NCBI GenBank assembly: GCA_018873245.2 | Contig: JAEMBT020000007.1 | Coordinates: 9,555,129 to 9,619,128 of the forward strand | Source of the DNA: Archegozetes longisetosus | Lineage: Eukaryota > Arthropoda > Arachnida > Sarcoptiformes > Trhypochthoniidae | DNA: 64,000 nucleotides | Reading direction: 5' to 3' | In this document: piece after piece, positions 11,879 through 44,432 of the stretch | Numbering within the stretch: the stretch's first letter is position 1 | Layout of the letters: each line of letters starts with the position of its first letter | The notes under the pieces: model-generated | What the model was told of the DNA's origin: nothing | Database searches by the model: none | Seen by the model: the letters and a program-made list of their open reading frames with translations, nothing else | Position numbers and translations under genes: made by a program

Positions 11879-14800
11879 TTTGGTCTTAATAAGAATAAAT
11901 AAATGCTTTGATTAATTATTAGAATCAATAATAGGATTTCGTATGAATGATAAATAAACTCTTAATAACTGTCATTCATTATTATGTTTATGATTTGATT
12001 TGTCACAAATCAATTAAAGAACAATTTGATTATAAGATTAGTTAAAACGTTATATTTAAGTAAAGCACGCGATTTCAATTCAGTCCACTTTCAATACAAT
12101 GTCTCTCATACGTAATTTTTTTTCATTCAATTTGTCTCTCTATGAATGAAAGCCTTTTCCTAATAAATTGAACGAAGGCTAAAACTAGTGTTGGCAAACT
12201 ACTGCAGTTATCTTTTGGTAAGAAACTCTCAGGAAAGTTCTTAGAAACTCAGACTCAGAGGTTCTTAGAAATTTGTTCGACCTACATATTTTTCTCTCAT
12301 TCAAATATAATGAACCTCAAGTATACCAAACAAAATAATAAAATACATTTTAATAAACATTTTTAAGCCTCTAGGAATAAGACTGTTTTTAAACATTTTT
12401 AAAAATAAAATAGGTTCAAAAATTAAATTAAATTATTTAGCGAATCAGAAAGATTGTATTTAGAAAGTAAATATTTTTTCTAAATAACTAATATTGTCTG
12501 ACGGTTATTCAGATTTTTAAAAAATAATTATGGAGAATAATTTTAAAAAATTTTAATACCAATTAATGAATGAACGATCTTTAATAATTCGGATTTGTAT
12601 CATTATTTAATCTTGTTCTAATAGGAGATTCATTTCATGCAATAAGAGGATCATATTTTCAGTGTAATGTTCACAAAAAGAAAGTTTTCAATTTCAGGCA
12701 AGAAATTATCTCTGGAGAAGCATTGTTAGAAACTTAGTTCATACAACACTAGCTAAACAGCATATCGAGTTATCCATAAAATACTGCAATAATAGTATTC
12801 ACCTCAATTACGGGCCTATCTTGGATCAAATATATTAATAAATAATGCTTAGGAAAGCAGAAAATAAAAGTTTTAAAATATTAACTGATAACTTAAGGCA
12901 TGTGGTTTCATAAGCAAAGATGTTTAGATTAAATAAAATTGTTTTTTTGTTAAAGCAATGTTTTTAAAATAAATGAGTACAGCTCTAACATCTTTCAGAG
13001 GGAATAAAGTGCATAAAAATGAAATGAACAGCAGTCGCTAAATCTTATGCACTATTTATTTTAACAGATGTTAAAACAGTGAACACACTTAACAGATTTT
13101 ATTGCGTCAATCACATAATCTCAATCACATAACTTGATACAGAAATTGCATTTTTATTGAACAGACATAAATGTTTAATACAATCAATTAATAATATATT
13201 GCAATATTTGTCATTGGTAAGCAAGTATGTTTTGAAGTAATATGATTAGCTGAACATATTGGAAAAGAAGGTAAATATCCAGAAGAAGGTACCGAAAAAT
13301 CTGAACCACAACATTTGGTTACGTGGCTGGCGCTACGCATCGTATGCATTCGAATTAAGCTTTGCTTTAGTTTTGCATTACTACCAACCACACAAATGCT
13401 TGGCTTATGAGTGCGCGGTCTCTAAATAAACATTAACTTATTCCTTAAGAATAATACTTACTGTTTGGCAATAGAACCGATTCTTCAGTTTGACAATTAT
13501 TCAGAATGGTAGGAATGAAGAGTGGCTGAAGAGTAGACATAAAAACAGATGAATTTTATGGTGCCATCAAAACCAAGGTTTAAAAGATTTGTAGGATTCC
13601 AAATAAGTCTATACCTAATCTCTCCAGAATAAACACATTGTGAAATATTCCTCAAATTTGTAGTAACTTCACAAAATTAATCATAAGATAGATAAGACTT
13701 TATGTTTTTATAACATTTTTTATCAGTTGGTTGCAGGAGTAATGTTTCGAATAAAGACTTTGGTCACAATATCATTAAAAGCACTCGTTCAAATAGTATG
13801 CGATTAAATCATAATTCCGTGAAACCAATCAGTTATCGAGAACTCATATCAAATAAATCGCAAAATACTTCTGCTTGAATCACTTTACATTGTAACTTTG
13901 GCGGAACTACGTGTTTATTACGAAATACAAGTTATGTCATACGTAAAAGTCATTTTTTACATTAGAGAAAACGAGTATTTTCATAAACAACAAAATTTGA
14001 TTGTTCCACACCATTGCAACGTTCATCAAGTCTCACCTCATTCATGAAGTTTAAAGTAAATCTATTGTATCCATCTAAAGGGTTCTAAAGAAGTTTTTCA
14101 AAAGAAAGCTTTAAAGAAGTTTTTCGAAAAAATGAAAAAAATTAGCGAAAGGCTAAACAAAGTTGATTGAGATTTAAGATGAAAATATATTTGTAACTGA
14201 CAATCAAAATTTTCTCATTCCACGCTAGAGTTGAATCTAGTGATGGCTTATTATTGGAATACTGGAATATAACGATCCATTTTTTCATCTGAAAAATGAT
14301 TGTAGTATATATTAGTTTCATAGACAGCTCGTCATTTAAAGGGTGACTCGTCCGGAAATTCGGGTTCGCTTCCAGCAGGAACTATAGGAAATGGCAGCTG
14401 AATCCAAACATATTCTCATCCATTAAAAGAGAACGACTTTCTCTGCGAATCATTTTATGATTTGTTGGCGAACTTTAGCCAAATACAAGTCACTGCACTG
14501 TTAGCTCTTTTATTTATCATCTTATTTATTGATATTATCTATCATTCTGAAAATCCTATAAGAGCCCATTCAGATGATAGCTCATCCAAAGATATGAGAG
14601 CCTTAATCATTAAGCATTGTTTATTTAATTTTCGACCTAAAAATATGAATGAAATGCTAGAATTGTGATTGGCACATGGTGGCCCGCGGGCTGGATCTCA
14701 ACCCATCAATCATTTTGCTTGGCCCTTTAAGATTTCAGTAGTTTAATTAACATGAATCTTTGCAAGAAAAACATTCAGATTTCGTATTTAGTAAGAAAAA

Positions 14801-16458
14801 TTTCCAAGCTTCAAATCCAAGCTCTGAGATATTCTGCTAAGGAAAATCTATTTTTAAGTATTTTTATAAATTCTTTGAGTTCAATGGTTTTTGCGATTAT
14901 TTGGCCTGATAAGCAACTAGCTAGATTGAATTTGACCCGCAAGACGAGTTAGGCTGTTAACTGGTGTTAGACCATGCATATAATATAGGCGCACATTATT
15001 GAGCGAATAAATAAGATTTAGTCAATTAAATTCTGCAACATTAGAAACCTAATCTACCACCTGTACCAAAGTAGGACGAATAATTTGACAATATGCTGAC
15101 ATATAATGTGATATGAATGAGAAAAATGAAATGATAGAATTGTTGCATCAAATAGAAAGCAAACCTTTGACATATAACTAGTAATAACTGTTAAGATACA
15201 AGTGCCATAACTGTAATTTGAAAACTTTACAGGAAGTTATTTTGCGATTCAGTAGTTTTGTCTATTATATTACCTAAAATTTTCCGGAGGGCAAAAGGGG
15301 TTGACAATAATTTAAGAACTAAAATATATCGTCACTTTTATAAAGTGATGCTTTCCGTAAATACAGTATTGGCTTCCTTCCTTCGCTCTCTGACGAGTCT
15401 CTCTAAAATTGCCAAGTATTCTTACACACAACTTCCAAAAAACTTTATTCTGCATAAAAATATCACTTCCATATCACCATATTTTGTTTCTTTCATTCAT
15501 ATTGCAATTTTGAACCTATAATTTACTGTTAGAGCTGTTGTGAGGTATAAAGTTATTGAGCTTAAAATCAATTTCACCATTTAGTGAGTTAGTAGTGGAA
15601 CATAATGTATCAAATGTCAGATTAAGCGATCACGCCTTAGTATACACTGAGATAAGAGCAAAACTGCAATGAAGCCAATGCATCAAAATATGGTTTTGTA
15701 TAGTTCGCGACACATATCTAAAACATCTAACATATTACGCATTTCGCCGCATTTTAGCCTTTTTGTCATACTGCTAAACAAAACTGTTTGAATAGTTTTT
15801 TGTTAGAATTGTTTTCAGTGTTTGGGTCCGAGAGGGGGAACTTTCATTGCTATTTTAGAGATAAGATAACTAAACAATTCAGTGTTTCAGCTCATTCTTT
15901 CACTGCATCGCTTATTGAAACTTTTATCTCTAGAGTGTGGCTGTGGTTGAATGCATTTAACTTTGTAACTGCTTCCATTAGCTTTTTATATGAGAGTTAA
16001 TTAGCAAAACATTCTCTTATTTCTATCAAACTTTGATCCATGTTGCGTAAAAATAATCTAATGTTAGCTTTGGAAAATCCATCTCTAAATTACACATTTT
16101 CAGTGAGTCTTGTAGTTTTATCTTTTAGAATAGAACTGCAAAAATTATAAATCACTCAATGTGCTCGCAAGTTTTTCAAAATCACGATGAGTCTCAACAA
16201 AAGTCATTATAAGTATGAAAAACGGGTTCGTTAGTTTTACAAAAGGGATTGCATTTAAATGAGAAATTTGGTTTCTTTTTTATTTTTGTGCACTCAAAAA
16301 CTTAATAATCGTTGATAGCAGCCAGAAGTGATGGGTTGTCATCAGATGCTTTCCATAAGACCATATCTTCAGATATTGACTTATAGAATATTGAACATAG
16401 TAGTCGAAGTAAATTATAAGTCAAATTTGGCAATAAATTAATGTACATGACAAGAAGG

Positions 16459-16517
16459 TCGGCATAGCAACAGCCTTTTTCTTGTTGCTACAGCGGATTA
16501 TTAAATTTTCAACTGTA
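16459..16517. repeat. Fragment of dispersed repeat family R1
   Basis: By eye this stretch aligns with the 3' half of the copies at 16935-17160 and 55495-55715. The shared order is a GCAAC-type segment, a TTGCT segment, then a GATTATTAAATTTT-like segment. It contains an exact 7-bp inverted repeat (AGCAACA ... TGTTGCT) around a pyrimidine-rich loop. Low sequence identity and the short length make the boundaries approximate. Confidence 0.4.
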
Positions 16518-16934
16518 ATAAAAGAATAAAAGATTGTAGAAGTGTTTAATTTATTTCTATTAAAGCGATCTATGATTACTAATACATAGCGTGTAACATA
16601 ACTTTATGAGTCTGTCAAAAGTGATTGGTTTGCATGTATTTGAAATTTAGTGCTAGTAGTATTCATATATTATAATTTGATGTAAACGTTCGTAATGACA
16701 ACACGCAAAACTAAATCGCATGACATAATATCAGAAATAACTAGTTATTCGTATTAAAATGATCAAACAATTGCGAAACCTCATGCCAGTATATCAACGA
16801 TAATAGTTGAAACATGCTTTTCAATTGGTAACTTACCTGTAAGTTACCTGTAAGTTTAACTATAATGTTTTGCGAGAATAAAACATTTCAATTAAACTCA
16901 ACAAACAGACAAATAACTTAAGAAGTCAATTATC

Positions 16935-17160
16935 CTTGAAAGCGAGAAGAGAAAAGCCGTCACTGCCAGCCTCCTTGTGATGCACATTGATTGTTGCCAA
17001 GCTTCATTTGCAATCCGTTTCTCTCAGTATATTGAATATAGAATGTTTCCTAATATGTTCAATATTATAGTCCGATGGAAAGCATGCCATCGCAACGCTT
17101 CATTTCTAGTTGCTGTCGTGAATTGTTAAGTTTTAGAATGTGCAACGAGAAAAACTTGAT
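16935..17160. repeat. Dispersed repeat family R1, copy in the gene-poor interval
   Basis: About 220 bp aligns collinearly with 55495-55715 in the same orientation. Matching blocks include GCGA(G/C)AAGA, TGTGATG(C/T)AC, TTATAGTC followed by AAAGCAT(G/A)CCAT, and a (G/A)TTGCT..CG block followed by TTAAGTTTT. I judge similarity at roughly 60-70 percent by eye, with short gaps. There is no long open frame. It could be an old SINE or MITE, or less likely a duplicated structured RNA gene. Confidence 0.5.
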
Positions 17161-18664
17161 AAAAACCTAGTACGATGATAGAACATGTTTGCTTTTCTTA
17201 AAGTAACAAAGCAGTTCATTGCAAAAACAATACAAAACTCTAACACTAAAGTTCTTGTATATGGCATGTTCGTCACATCACTACAAAATAATGGCATAAA
17301 CAGTTTTGATTGGCCCGGATCACTTAGATTTTAGATTTAGATTGTAATTTTCGAAAAGTTTCTACATTGGTTATTTTGCAGAAAAATAAACTTTTGGGCA
17401 GTATAGTAAGATGTGAGTCAAGTGACTACACTAGTGTCCACCAATTACTGTCTCTCTACAAAGTTCAATTTTTCCATATTAATCACCAATAAGTAGATAA
17501 TATAATATAATTTGCGAATCACTAATAAACAAAATCACTTTTATATCAAAATAATAGTTTTTTAGAGGTAAAATTCATAAGATGTGTCAATTATAATAAA
17601 TTATGATATGAAAAGAAGTTTGACTAAAAACTAGTAAATGATACAGGTATATTTAGTTTTAAAAATTTGTGCATTTAATCTTAGCTCAAATGCTACTTAT
17701 GTTATTTGCGTATGATGTGTTTGTGAGTTATGCGGCCGCAGTCACATAACTGTTTTGGTCGCACTACTTAAATGGTGGCTTCCCAACATTTTACTGTACT
17801 GGTAAACTTTGACTATCATTTGGGTTCCTAGTTATCAGTTGTAACCGATAAAAATGACCGAATCCAGTGATAACTGATTTGGTTAAAGCAGTTAAAATTG
17901 GCTAATAAAATTACTAGCGTTATATGCAATTAGAAGAATTAACAGATTTAAATCACAAAAATCAAAGATTATTTTACAAGTTTTAAAAAATGTACCTTTA
18001 ATAATATTTCATACATTTTGTAGTCAATCGACGAAATTTCAAGTTAATTTTCAAGTGTAAAGTTGATTTTAAAAAAATTGAAAGTCCAACCTTAGCTGAA
18101 TTTAGCTGAAATGTCCAATTTTGAACGCTGAATGGCAAAATTGATTTTAATCGAAGTCTAGAGACTCGAAAGTTGATTGAAGATAACGAATTCTGAGGGA
18201 ACTGTAATGACAATTATACAAGTAAAACAAGTGACGGTCAAATCGAACGGAATCTATGAATAATTTGAAGATGTGTTCACTTTACACCTATCGATAGGAT
18301 TGTACGAAATAGTGATATAATTAATGATGTAATTATGTTTTAGGGAGAGTAAAATTGAGTGTTACAAATAGATTGTTTTCGATTTATTCATGCAAAAAGT
18401 ATATGAAACGTATTTAACAAGTTGATAATAGCAATAATGCATGTAATATGAAGTAACATATCGTTGGATACGATTAGAACAAAGTTTTAATTTTGAGTCG
18501 GAAATGAGGAAATTAGTTATATATGCGATGCGTGTGTTTCGTCTATTTATGATAATCATTATAATCATTATGGAATTCCTGTTTCCATGTGTTTTCATTA
18601 TTCTATTACCATTCATAATGTTTTAGTGTCATCAAAGAAGAGACCAAAAAGTCGAACGATTCGG

Positions 18665-18690
18665 AGAAGAAGAAGAAGAAGAAGAAGAAG
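18665..18690. repeat. (AGA)n microsatellite
   Basis: A pure AGA/GAA triplet run of about 26 bp followed by an A-rich tract. It is not in any recognised coding exon. Confidence 0.85.
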
Positions 18691-19214
18691 AAAAAAAGAG
18701 ATCATTTGATTGTAGAGTGAATGGATGGTTGATAAGAGATCGCTTTCGTCTATTATTTTTTTCTTTCAGTGCATGAATCCGCCTATGCTTTTGGTTGGCA
18801 TCCATTTGCTAAACGATTTCTTGGGTCGATTCGAGTCATCGCTCTTCTTATGTGTTTTCCAATTTTTTAACTGTCAGTCGGAGAACATTAATGAAAAGAA
18901 AATAATAAATAACTAATAGCGAGAGTTATAGTCTTTTAACTATGACTCCAATGTTTCTTCGATCATAGTTATGTCATGCGATAAGCAGACTATTTACAAA
19001 TAAAGATCTTCTTCTGAGCATTTTCTGCGGACCAACTCATTTGAATAAAATATACGATTGATATGGAAGTCAAGCGTTTTGTATAGTTTTTATGGATTTG
19101 GGATTCGTTTTGGATTTATAGTCTCGAGAGTTGTGAGCGAATGAAAACGTTTTATGAAGCTTTAGACATGCATGAATGCAAATTTTTCAACACTCAGGAA
19201 ATATAAAGTCCGGC

Positions 19215-19255
19215 ATATCTATGAATAATAAAATAAGTTTATTATTCATAGATAT
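19215..19255. repeat. Perfect 18-bp inverted repeat (hairpin)
   Basis: The arm at 19215-19232 is the exact reverse complement of 19238-19255, separated by a 5-nt loop (ATAAG). The stem is almost entirely AT. A perfect 18-bp stem is longer than expected by chance at one site, though AT-rich DNA makes such palindromes commoner. It lies about 300 bp before the GC-richer block taken as the possible ERG promoter. Confidence 0.9.
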
Positions 19256-19489
19256 TACACAATTGATTTAAATATTGAGCGTCAGATATAGGAGAACTAC
19301 TTTAGATTTTTCTGTTCTCCAGTTATACAATAAACTGAGCAGTACTTAATTGTTAGCTTACGTAAAGTTATTATTGCTATGATTTCACTATAAAGCGTTT
19401 GATTTAGTTATTTTGGCGATTTATGCTTTTATCCACTATTGAATCTGATATAATAGTGCTTTTAAAGATGGAAAAAAGGAGCAATTGAA

Positions 19490-19826
19490 TGGAAACAGAG
19501 AGATGTGCTGTAATACTGAGTACAGGGCGGACTTGTGAGGCGGATCACTATTCATAGTATAAGACCTTAAGGGTACAGCCGGAGGGCGCGGTCGATTCGC
19601 CAGTTGCTGTTGTCATTATAGCAAACTCTTTGGATGTTGATCATCATGATCGTGTGATGCTGACAACAACTACATCAAAACTAAGCTAAACTTACTCTCC
19701 AAACCACGTCAGTTTAGGAGATAAGCAGAAGTGAAATTCGAAACGGAGATACTCAAAGGTACTCTCAGATACTCTGGCTGTAGAATTGATTGGCGCCTTT
19801 TTCACAGCCCGATATCGCCGGTTGGG
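19490..19826 (+). promoter_or_regulatory. Candidate promoter and non-coding first exon of the ERG/FLI gene
   Basis: This block is clearly GC-richer than the surrounding AT-rich DNA and carries several CpGs (GCGGACTTG, GGGCGCGGTCGATTCGCC, GATATCGCCGG). A TATAAGA element lies at 19558-19564. The block ends with a strong donor, GTTGGG|GTAAGT, with the GT at 19827-19828. The next coding exon on this strand begins at 22117, where no upstream in-frame ATG is available, so a spliced 5' UTR exon is expected somewhere upstream. This assignment is inference without transcript support. Confidence 0.3.
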
Positions 19827-20101
19827 GTAAGTTTGACATTGACTCTGAAATTTAATCTAATATTGTAAATCTCGTTTAATGTGTTCTTTGGCACGTGGTT
19901 GTTGCAGTGATGCTGTCATTGTTGCAATAGAAGCACACAAAGTGTTCGGCAAATTGAGAAAATAAGAGTAAGAGAAGTGAAAGAGAGAAGGGGATGCTCT
20001 TCAGATATTTAGATAGCTAAGAAATTGTTAAATGGTAATGCGATAGTTGACTATATAAGTAATTTGTAAGCCGATAATCCTTACCTATTGCTATTGGTAT
20101 T

Positions 20102-20174
20102 TTCCTTCCTGGACGATCCGGTTAGGAAGACGGAAGGCGGCCTACAAGGCTTCGGGAAGGAAGACTGTGTTTCC
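20102..20174. promoter_or_regulatory. Dense cluster of ETS-type GGAA/TTCC cores upstream of the ERG coding region
   Basis: Seven GGAA/TTCC cores fall within 73 bp, at 20102, 20106, 20125, 20132, 20155, 20159 and 20171, including CGGAAG at 20131. GGAAGGAAG and its complement TTCCTTCC flank the block, so it can also fold as an imperfect hairpin. The block is GC-rich and lies inside the presumed first intron, 2 kb upstream of the ATG of an ETS-family gene. ETS factors bind GGA(A/T) cores and vertebrate ERG/FLI1 enhancers are known to be ETS-autoregulated; autoregulation here is inference. Confidence 0.35.
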
Positions 20175-21725
20175 CGAATTGTTACTGAATATTAGCCAAA
20201 CACTCTTATAATAGTAACCATTTATTCAATAAAATCAAGTGTAAATATCCGATATTAAAACTTATGAAACGGATATACTTTAGTAAATTGCTTAAACCTA
20301 TCTTTAGGCTCTTTCTATAAACATCATTTCTCTTCCTTCAAATCGTTATATAGAATCACATAAATTACTCTAAATAGCGCCTTATATAAGTTTCCCAATC
20401 TTCAGCTACTTAAATGATTACTCTTAAGACTTTTTTAATTTGATTTCGTACCGCCATAAATAAATTGATTTTCTAATGAAAATTTGATTTAGTTATTGAA
20501 GAATGAGCTCGAACTAACTTGCAATGAATCAAATAATTAAATTTGAAAGTGTATAGATAAGAATCGTTGATCGTTTTGCCTGCAATACATGAATCATTTG
20601 AGAGGAAGAACTATTTCTGCAATAAATGTTTAAATAAAACCTCACACTTTAAGAAATGATAACGATATTTGATTAGTTTTCGATGAAACATGATAATTAA
20701 GGAATATAGACATGATGAAGTTGTTTGATTAAGAAGACAACGTCAAGTAAGCAAAGTATGTAAGAGAATGTTAAGTGTTCACATCTCAGTCAGAGAAACT
20801 CAGACAGAAGTGCAGTTGATTGGATAGCAAAATTGGGTAATTTATTTAGATTGAATCTATAAAGCTGCGAACCATATTGTCGAATCAATTGCGGGTCGTT
20901 TAAAGCCCTCAATGCTCTATTGGGGTAAATAAAGATTATTGAATTAAGAAAAAAAGGCCTACTTTGGCACACTTTTAATTTGTCACTATAACTAAATAAT
21001 AGAATAGTTCGTTAAATTCTCAATAATGATGTCAGGGTAATAAAAGATGGCTCATCAGATTCATTGACTTTGAGCTAATTATGAGTCTTTTGAAATGGTG
21101 AAATTGTGCGATCCATGGGAAAAGAAATACATGTATTGGAGATGCGCGCATCTGAGTGTGTCGGCACGTGTCTGTTATGGTTAAATGAGCATAAATGCGG
21201 CACAAGTCCAATGCTGGTCTCTGTAAGTTGTATCGCTTTTAGAGCAAAGCCAAACTACGAGCATCACTAGCATCCCGTTCGGTGACTCAATTTCCGATCA
21301 CGATGAGTGCCACGAGTGGCACACTCCTTATTGGCTTCACTACTCCGTTTTGCTTATTTGTAATTCATTTTCTGATGCACATCAATGTTGAGCTGGTAGT
21401 ATGCAATCATTAATATGATGTTCTAAACACGAAAACATAGTTTTGACGTTCGGGTCATAACATGCTCATAACTTCTATCCTCATATTGATTGTGATGTAA
21501 AGTATAGATGAGAAATTTGGAGAAATAAAAATAAAGCAGATGAAAAAATTGAAAGCGATGCTCACCATCCCATTACTCTATTATTGCATGCTGTGCACAA
21601 TTTTCGACTCAGCCCATTATAAGTGCATTTAGTGGTAGACTTTACTGGTAGTTCAGCTTTATATGCATTTATATTCATATTTTCGACCTCATGGGAAAGT
21701 TTGATGCATTATGTTGTCATCGGAT

Positions 21726-21778
21726 GAGTGCTATAAAGCAGTATCTGTAACGAAACTTCAATTAGGGATAGGACTGTA
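21726..21778. repeat. Dispersed repeat R2, copy 1
   Basis: About 53 bp matches 23275-23327 in the same orientation. Both read GAGTGCTATAAAG, then TATCTGTAACG, then CAATTAG(G/A)GATAG. It lies upstream of the ERG start codon. The TATAAAG core could act as a TATA element but shows no other promoter support. Confidence 0.6.
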
Positions 21779-22116
21779 TAGCAGTGACTCGACGTTATGT
21801 TACATATCAATAGCGTACTCGTGAAAGCTTACCAAAGCAAAGACCCATCTTTGCATCACCAATTCATATTTGTTACATAACATAATCATTTATGATGTAA
21901 TTAAATTGTTCGCATTCTCGTCAACATTGATGTTTGACGCGCAGTCTTTGCCATAAATGTTAGCCAATAATAGAAGTGATTGCTATTTGTTGTTCATTTC
22001 AGTATTATAGACATCCGCTCTCTATATTTCTAACATTAGTTTATTTTTTCTAAACTCAATCCTAGCATTTAGTGTCGCTGTTTATGCTAACACTGAACAA
22101 AGTTTGAAGGTTTCAA

Positions 22117-42284
<20,168 letters not shown>

Positions 42285-42592
42285 CAATGAATACTGCAAT
42301 GACTACTTAAACACTACATAATATTAATTGTAATATTATATTAAAAACACTAATACAAGAAAGGTATGCCATAAGCCTTCGCTATTCTATTTGAATGATT
42401 TATTTGATGTGTTTTGTTTATGAATGTTTGACCGTTTAAAGGCTAATCTGCGAAAAGCTTTTTACAGCCGTTTGCGAATGCAAGTTAAGACTACTGTATA
42501 ATTAAGACGATTGTATAAATTGCAGTAATGCTAACTTACATAACACAAGTCTTACCTAAAGACATAACTAGTCTAGACTTTTGCCAAATTGA

Positions 42593-42598
42593 AATAAA
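42593..42598 (+). terminator. Candidate polyadenylation signal of the ERG/FLI gene
   Basis: An AATAAA hexamer about 310 nt after the ERG stop. An ATTAAA variant lies closer, near 42340, and several other AT-rich candidates follow, so the true site is uncertain. Confidence 0.35.
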
Positions 42599-43933
42599 GT
42601 GATAAACAGTGTTGAAGAGATTATTTTGTGACACTCGTCACAAGACGTCCAATACCTCAATTAAACATTGGGATAAAAAGGAATTAGATTCGATTATTAG
42701 CTTTCAACTTAAACTCATAGAAATCTATCTGAGCTAATATTTGAGACAAATCATGTAGATATTTGTTAAAACTCTATACTTGAACTAAATTCCAACAGTT
42801 TATCGTTACAAACCATTAGTAATTTTATGTTCTCCAAAATGACTAGTCATTAACTAAAGATATTCACTACTCATATGATGTATAATTATTAAAAGTTAAT
42901 ATTGTGTATCAATTACAAAGTGTTAATGTAAAGCATAATACATTCCAACTAAATGTAATATATTATCAAAACAAAATTATAAATAAAATACTTATAGTTA
43001 GTGCTTAGAAAATTGATTTCATTTAAATAATAGTGCGGATATTACTATAAACTAAGCCTACATCACTTTATTTCACTCTTATATCCACACTTAAAGCCAT
43101 TTGTATTTAAAGAGTAAACTCAAACATATAATAGTTAAAGTAATCATTATCGGATGGTTCACGGCTATATCGAGTTCAAAGCAATTATCATAAGTTCTAT
43201 TACAAAGAAGATTGTTGTAAATGTTCTTACTTTAGTTCTAGTAGAAACGGCGTTTTCTATTCAAATTCAGTAGAGGGTCTATATTTGCGTACTCTTTCCT
43301 AATTTGCCTAACTTTTATAATATCCAGACCTTGCAATCTGACCAATTCGTTACAACTCCAGTGATAATTAACTTTAATTTCATTTATATTTAGATTGAAA
43401 ACTAATCCATGTTTCTATTGAATCGGTGCAAAACTAATCGATTCTTTAAATTTTCAATTATTCCAAGTCTGATCACAAAAGTAGGCGAAATAAGTATATG
43501 GGGCTGAGATTTTATTTACTCAGGTTTTACTTTTGCGATTTAAATACTGCGTTTCGGAGTGACATTATTGCGTATGAAGTCGGATATCGATCAGTCCAGA
43601 CAATTACATGCAGTAATTAATACAACTCTAGAGGTTATAGCAGTCATGAGTGATTTAAATTCTTTAATATTATGTGCCTCATCATTAACTAACGTTAATG
43701 ATATGATAGATTGTACATAACTAACATTTAATGTCCAAAATGATTTCGAACTCTTGCTTCTATAAACTATTAACTAGAAAAATGATTTGCATTTAATCGA
43801 CTTAATGATGAATTTGGTATATCTCAAGTTATTTTCCGATAACTAATTAAATTGGGCTCAAACTGCGTCATATTGGAGAACCAAATTGATTAAGATAAAG
43901 AAGACTCATTTTAAGCATATTGTTTCTGTTTTC

Positions 43934-43951
43934 AATAATAATAATAATAAT
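43934..43951. repeat. (AAT)n microsatellite
   Basis: Six AAT triplets in intergenic DNA downstream of ERG. Confidence 0.8.
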
Positions 43952-44368
43952 CATACCGTTCAACACAATGGCACGCAAAGATACTCATGGGAACTATTAT
44001 GAGGTTCACTACTTTCAATCGGTTGAGTAAACAAATGTCTGTTAGGGCTGACAACTGAATCAAAACTATATGCTTTTGGGAATACTTTTAATTGAATCTA
44101 ATTTTTTCATAATTTTGATTTGTAATCATATGACTGCTAATACTTTGCCAAACAGTAGTTCTATAGCTAATAAAAGCAAATCTACTTTAGAGTATAATAA
44201 GTTCAAGATTCAAAGTTGATCAATACTGGCTCTATCTCTCTTTCTCCCCCCATTCCCGACTTGTTCTCTCTGTCTCTTTCCAAATATCAATCACTGCGAA
44301 AATGCATCGAAGCGTGCAGTGCCGTAGCGTAACGATTAACGAAGAGGCAGGAGAGCGATGGAGAGAGA

Positions 44369-44376
<8 letters not shown>

Positions 44377-44431
<55 letters not shown>
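44377..44431. repeat. (GA)n microsatellite, long and pure
   Basis: About 55 bp of uninterrupted GA, with a further imperfect GA-rich lead from about 44341. It is the longest pure dinucleotide tract in the window. The open frames on both strands over it are low-complexity artefacts. Confidence 0.95.

Positions 44432-44432
<1 letters not shown>

Larger units (their letters stand above)
11879..19489. other. Large gene-poor interval
   Basis: Between the PTPN1 start and the first signals of the ERG gene there are 7.6 kb of AT-rich sequence with only short open frames (under 90 codons) lacking recognisable domains or good splice contexts. It contains copies of a dispersed repeat (about 16459-16517 and 16935-17160), an AGA microsatellite (18665-18690) and a perfect hairpin (19215-19255). 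A short GC-rich patch with a GGCCCGCGGGCT core lies near 14681-14692. I recognise no RNA gene. Confidence 0.5.

Noticed and set aside
14671..14710. GC-rich patch (GGCCCGCGGGCT) suggestive of a hAT-type transposon remnant
   Set aside because: No terminal inverted repeat or target duplication could be found around it.
22084..22116. Upstream ATG in frame with the ERG start
   Set aside because: It meets a TGA stop before 22117.
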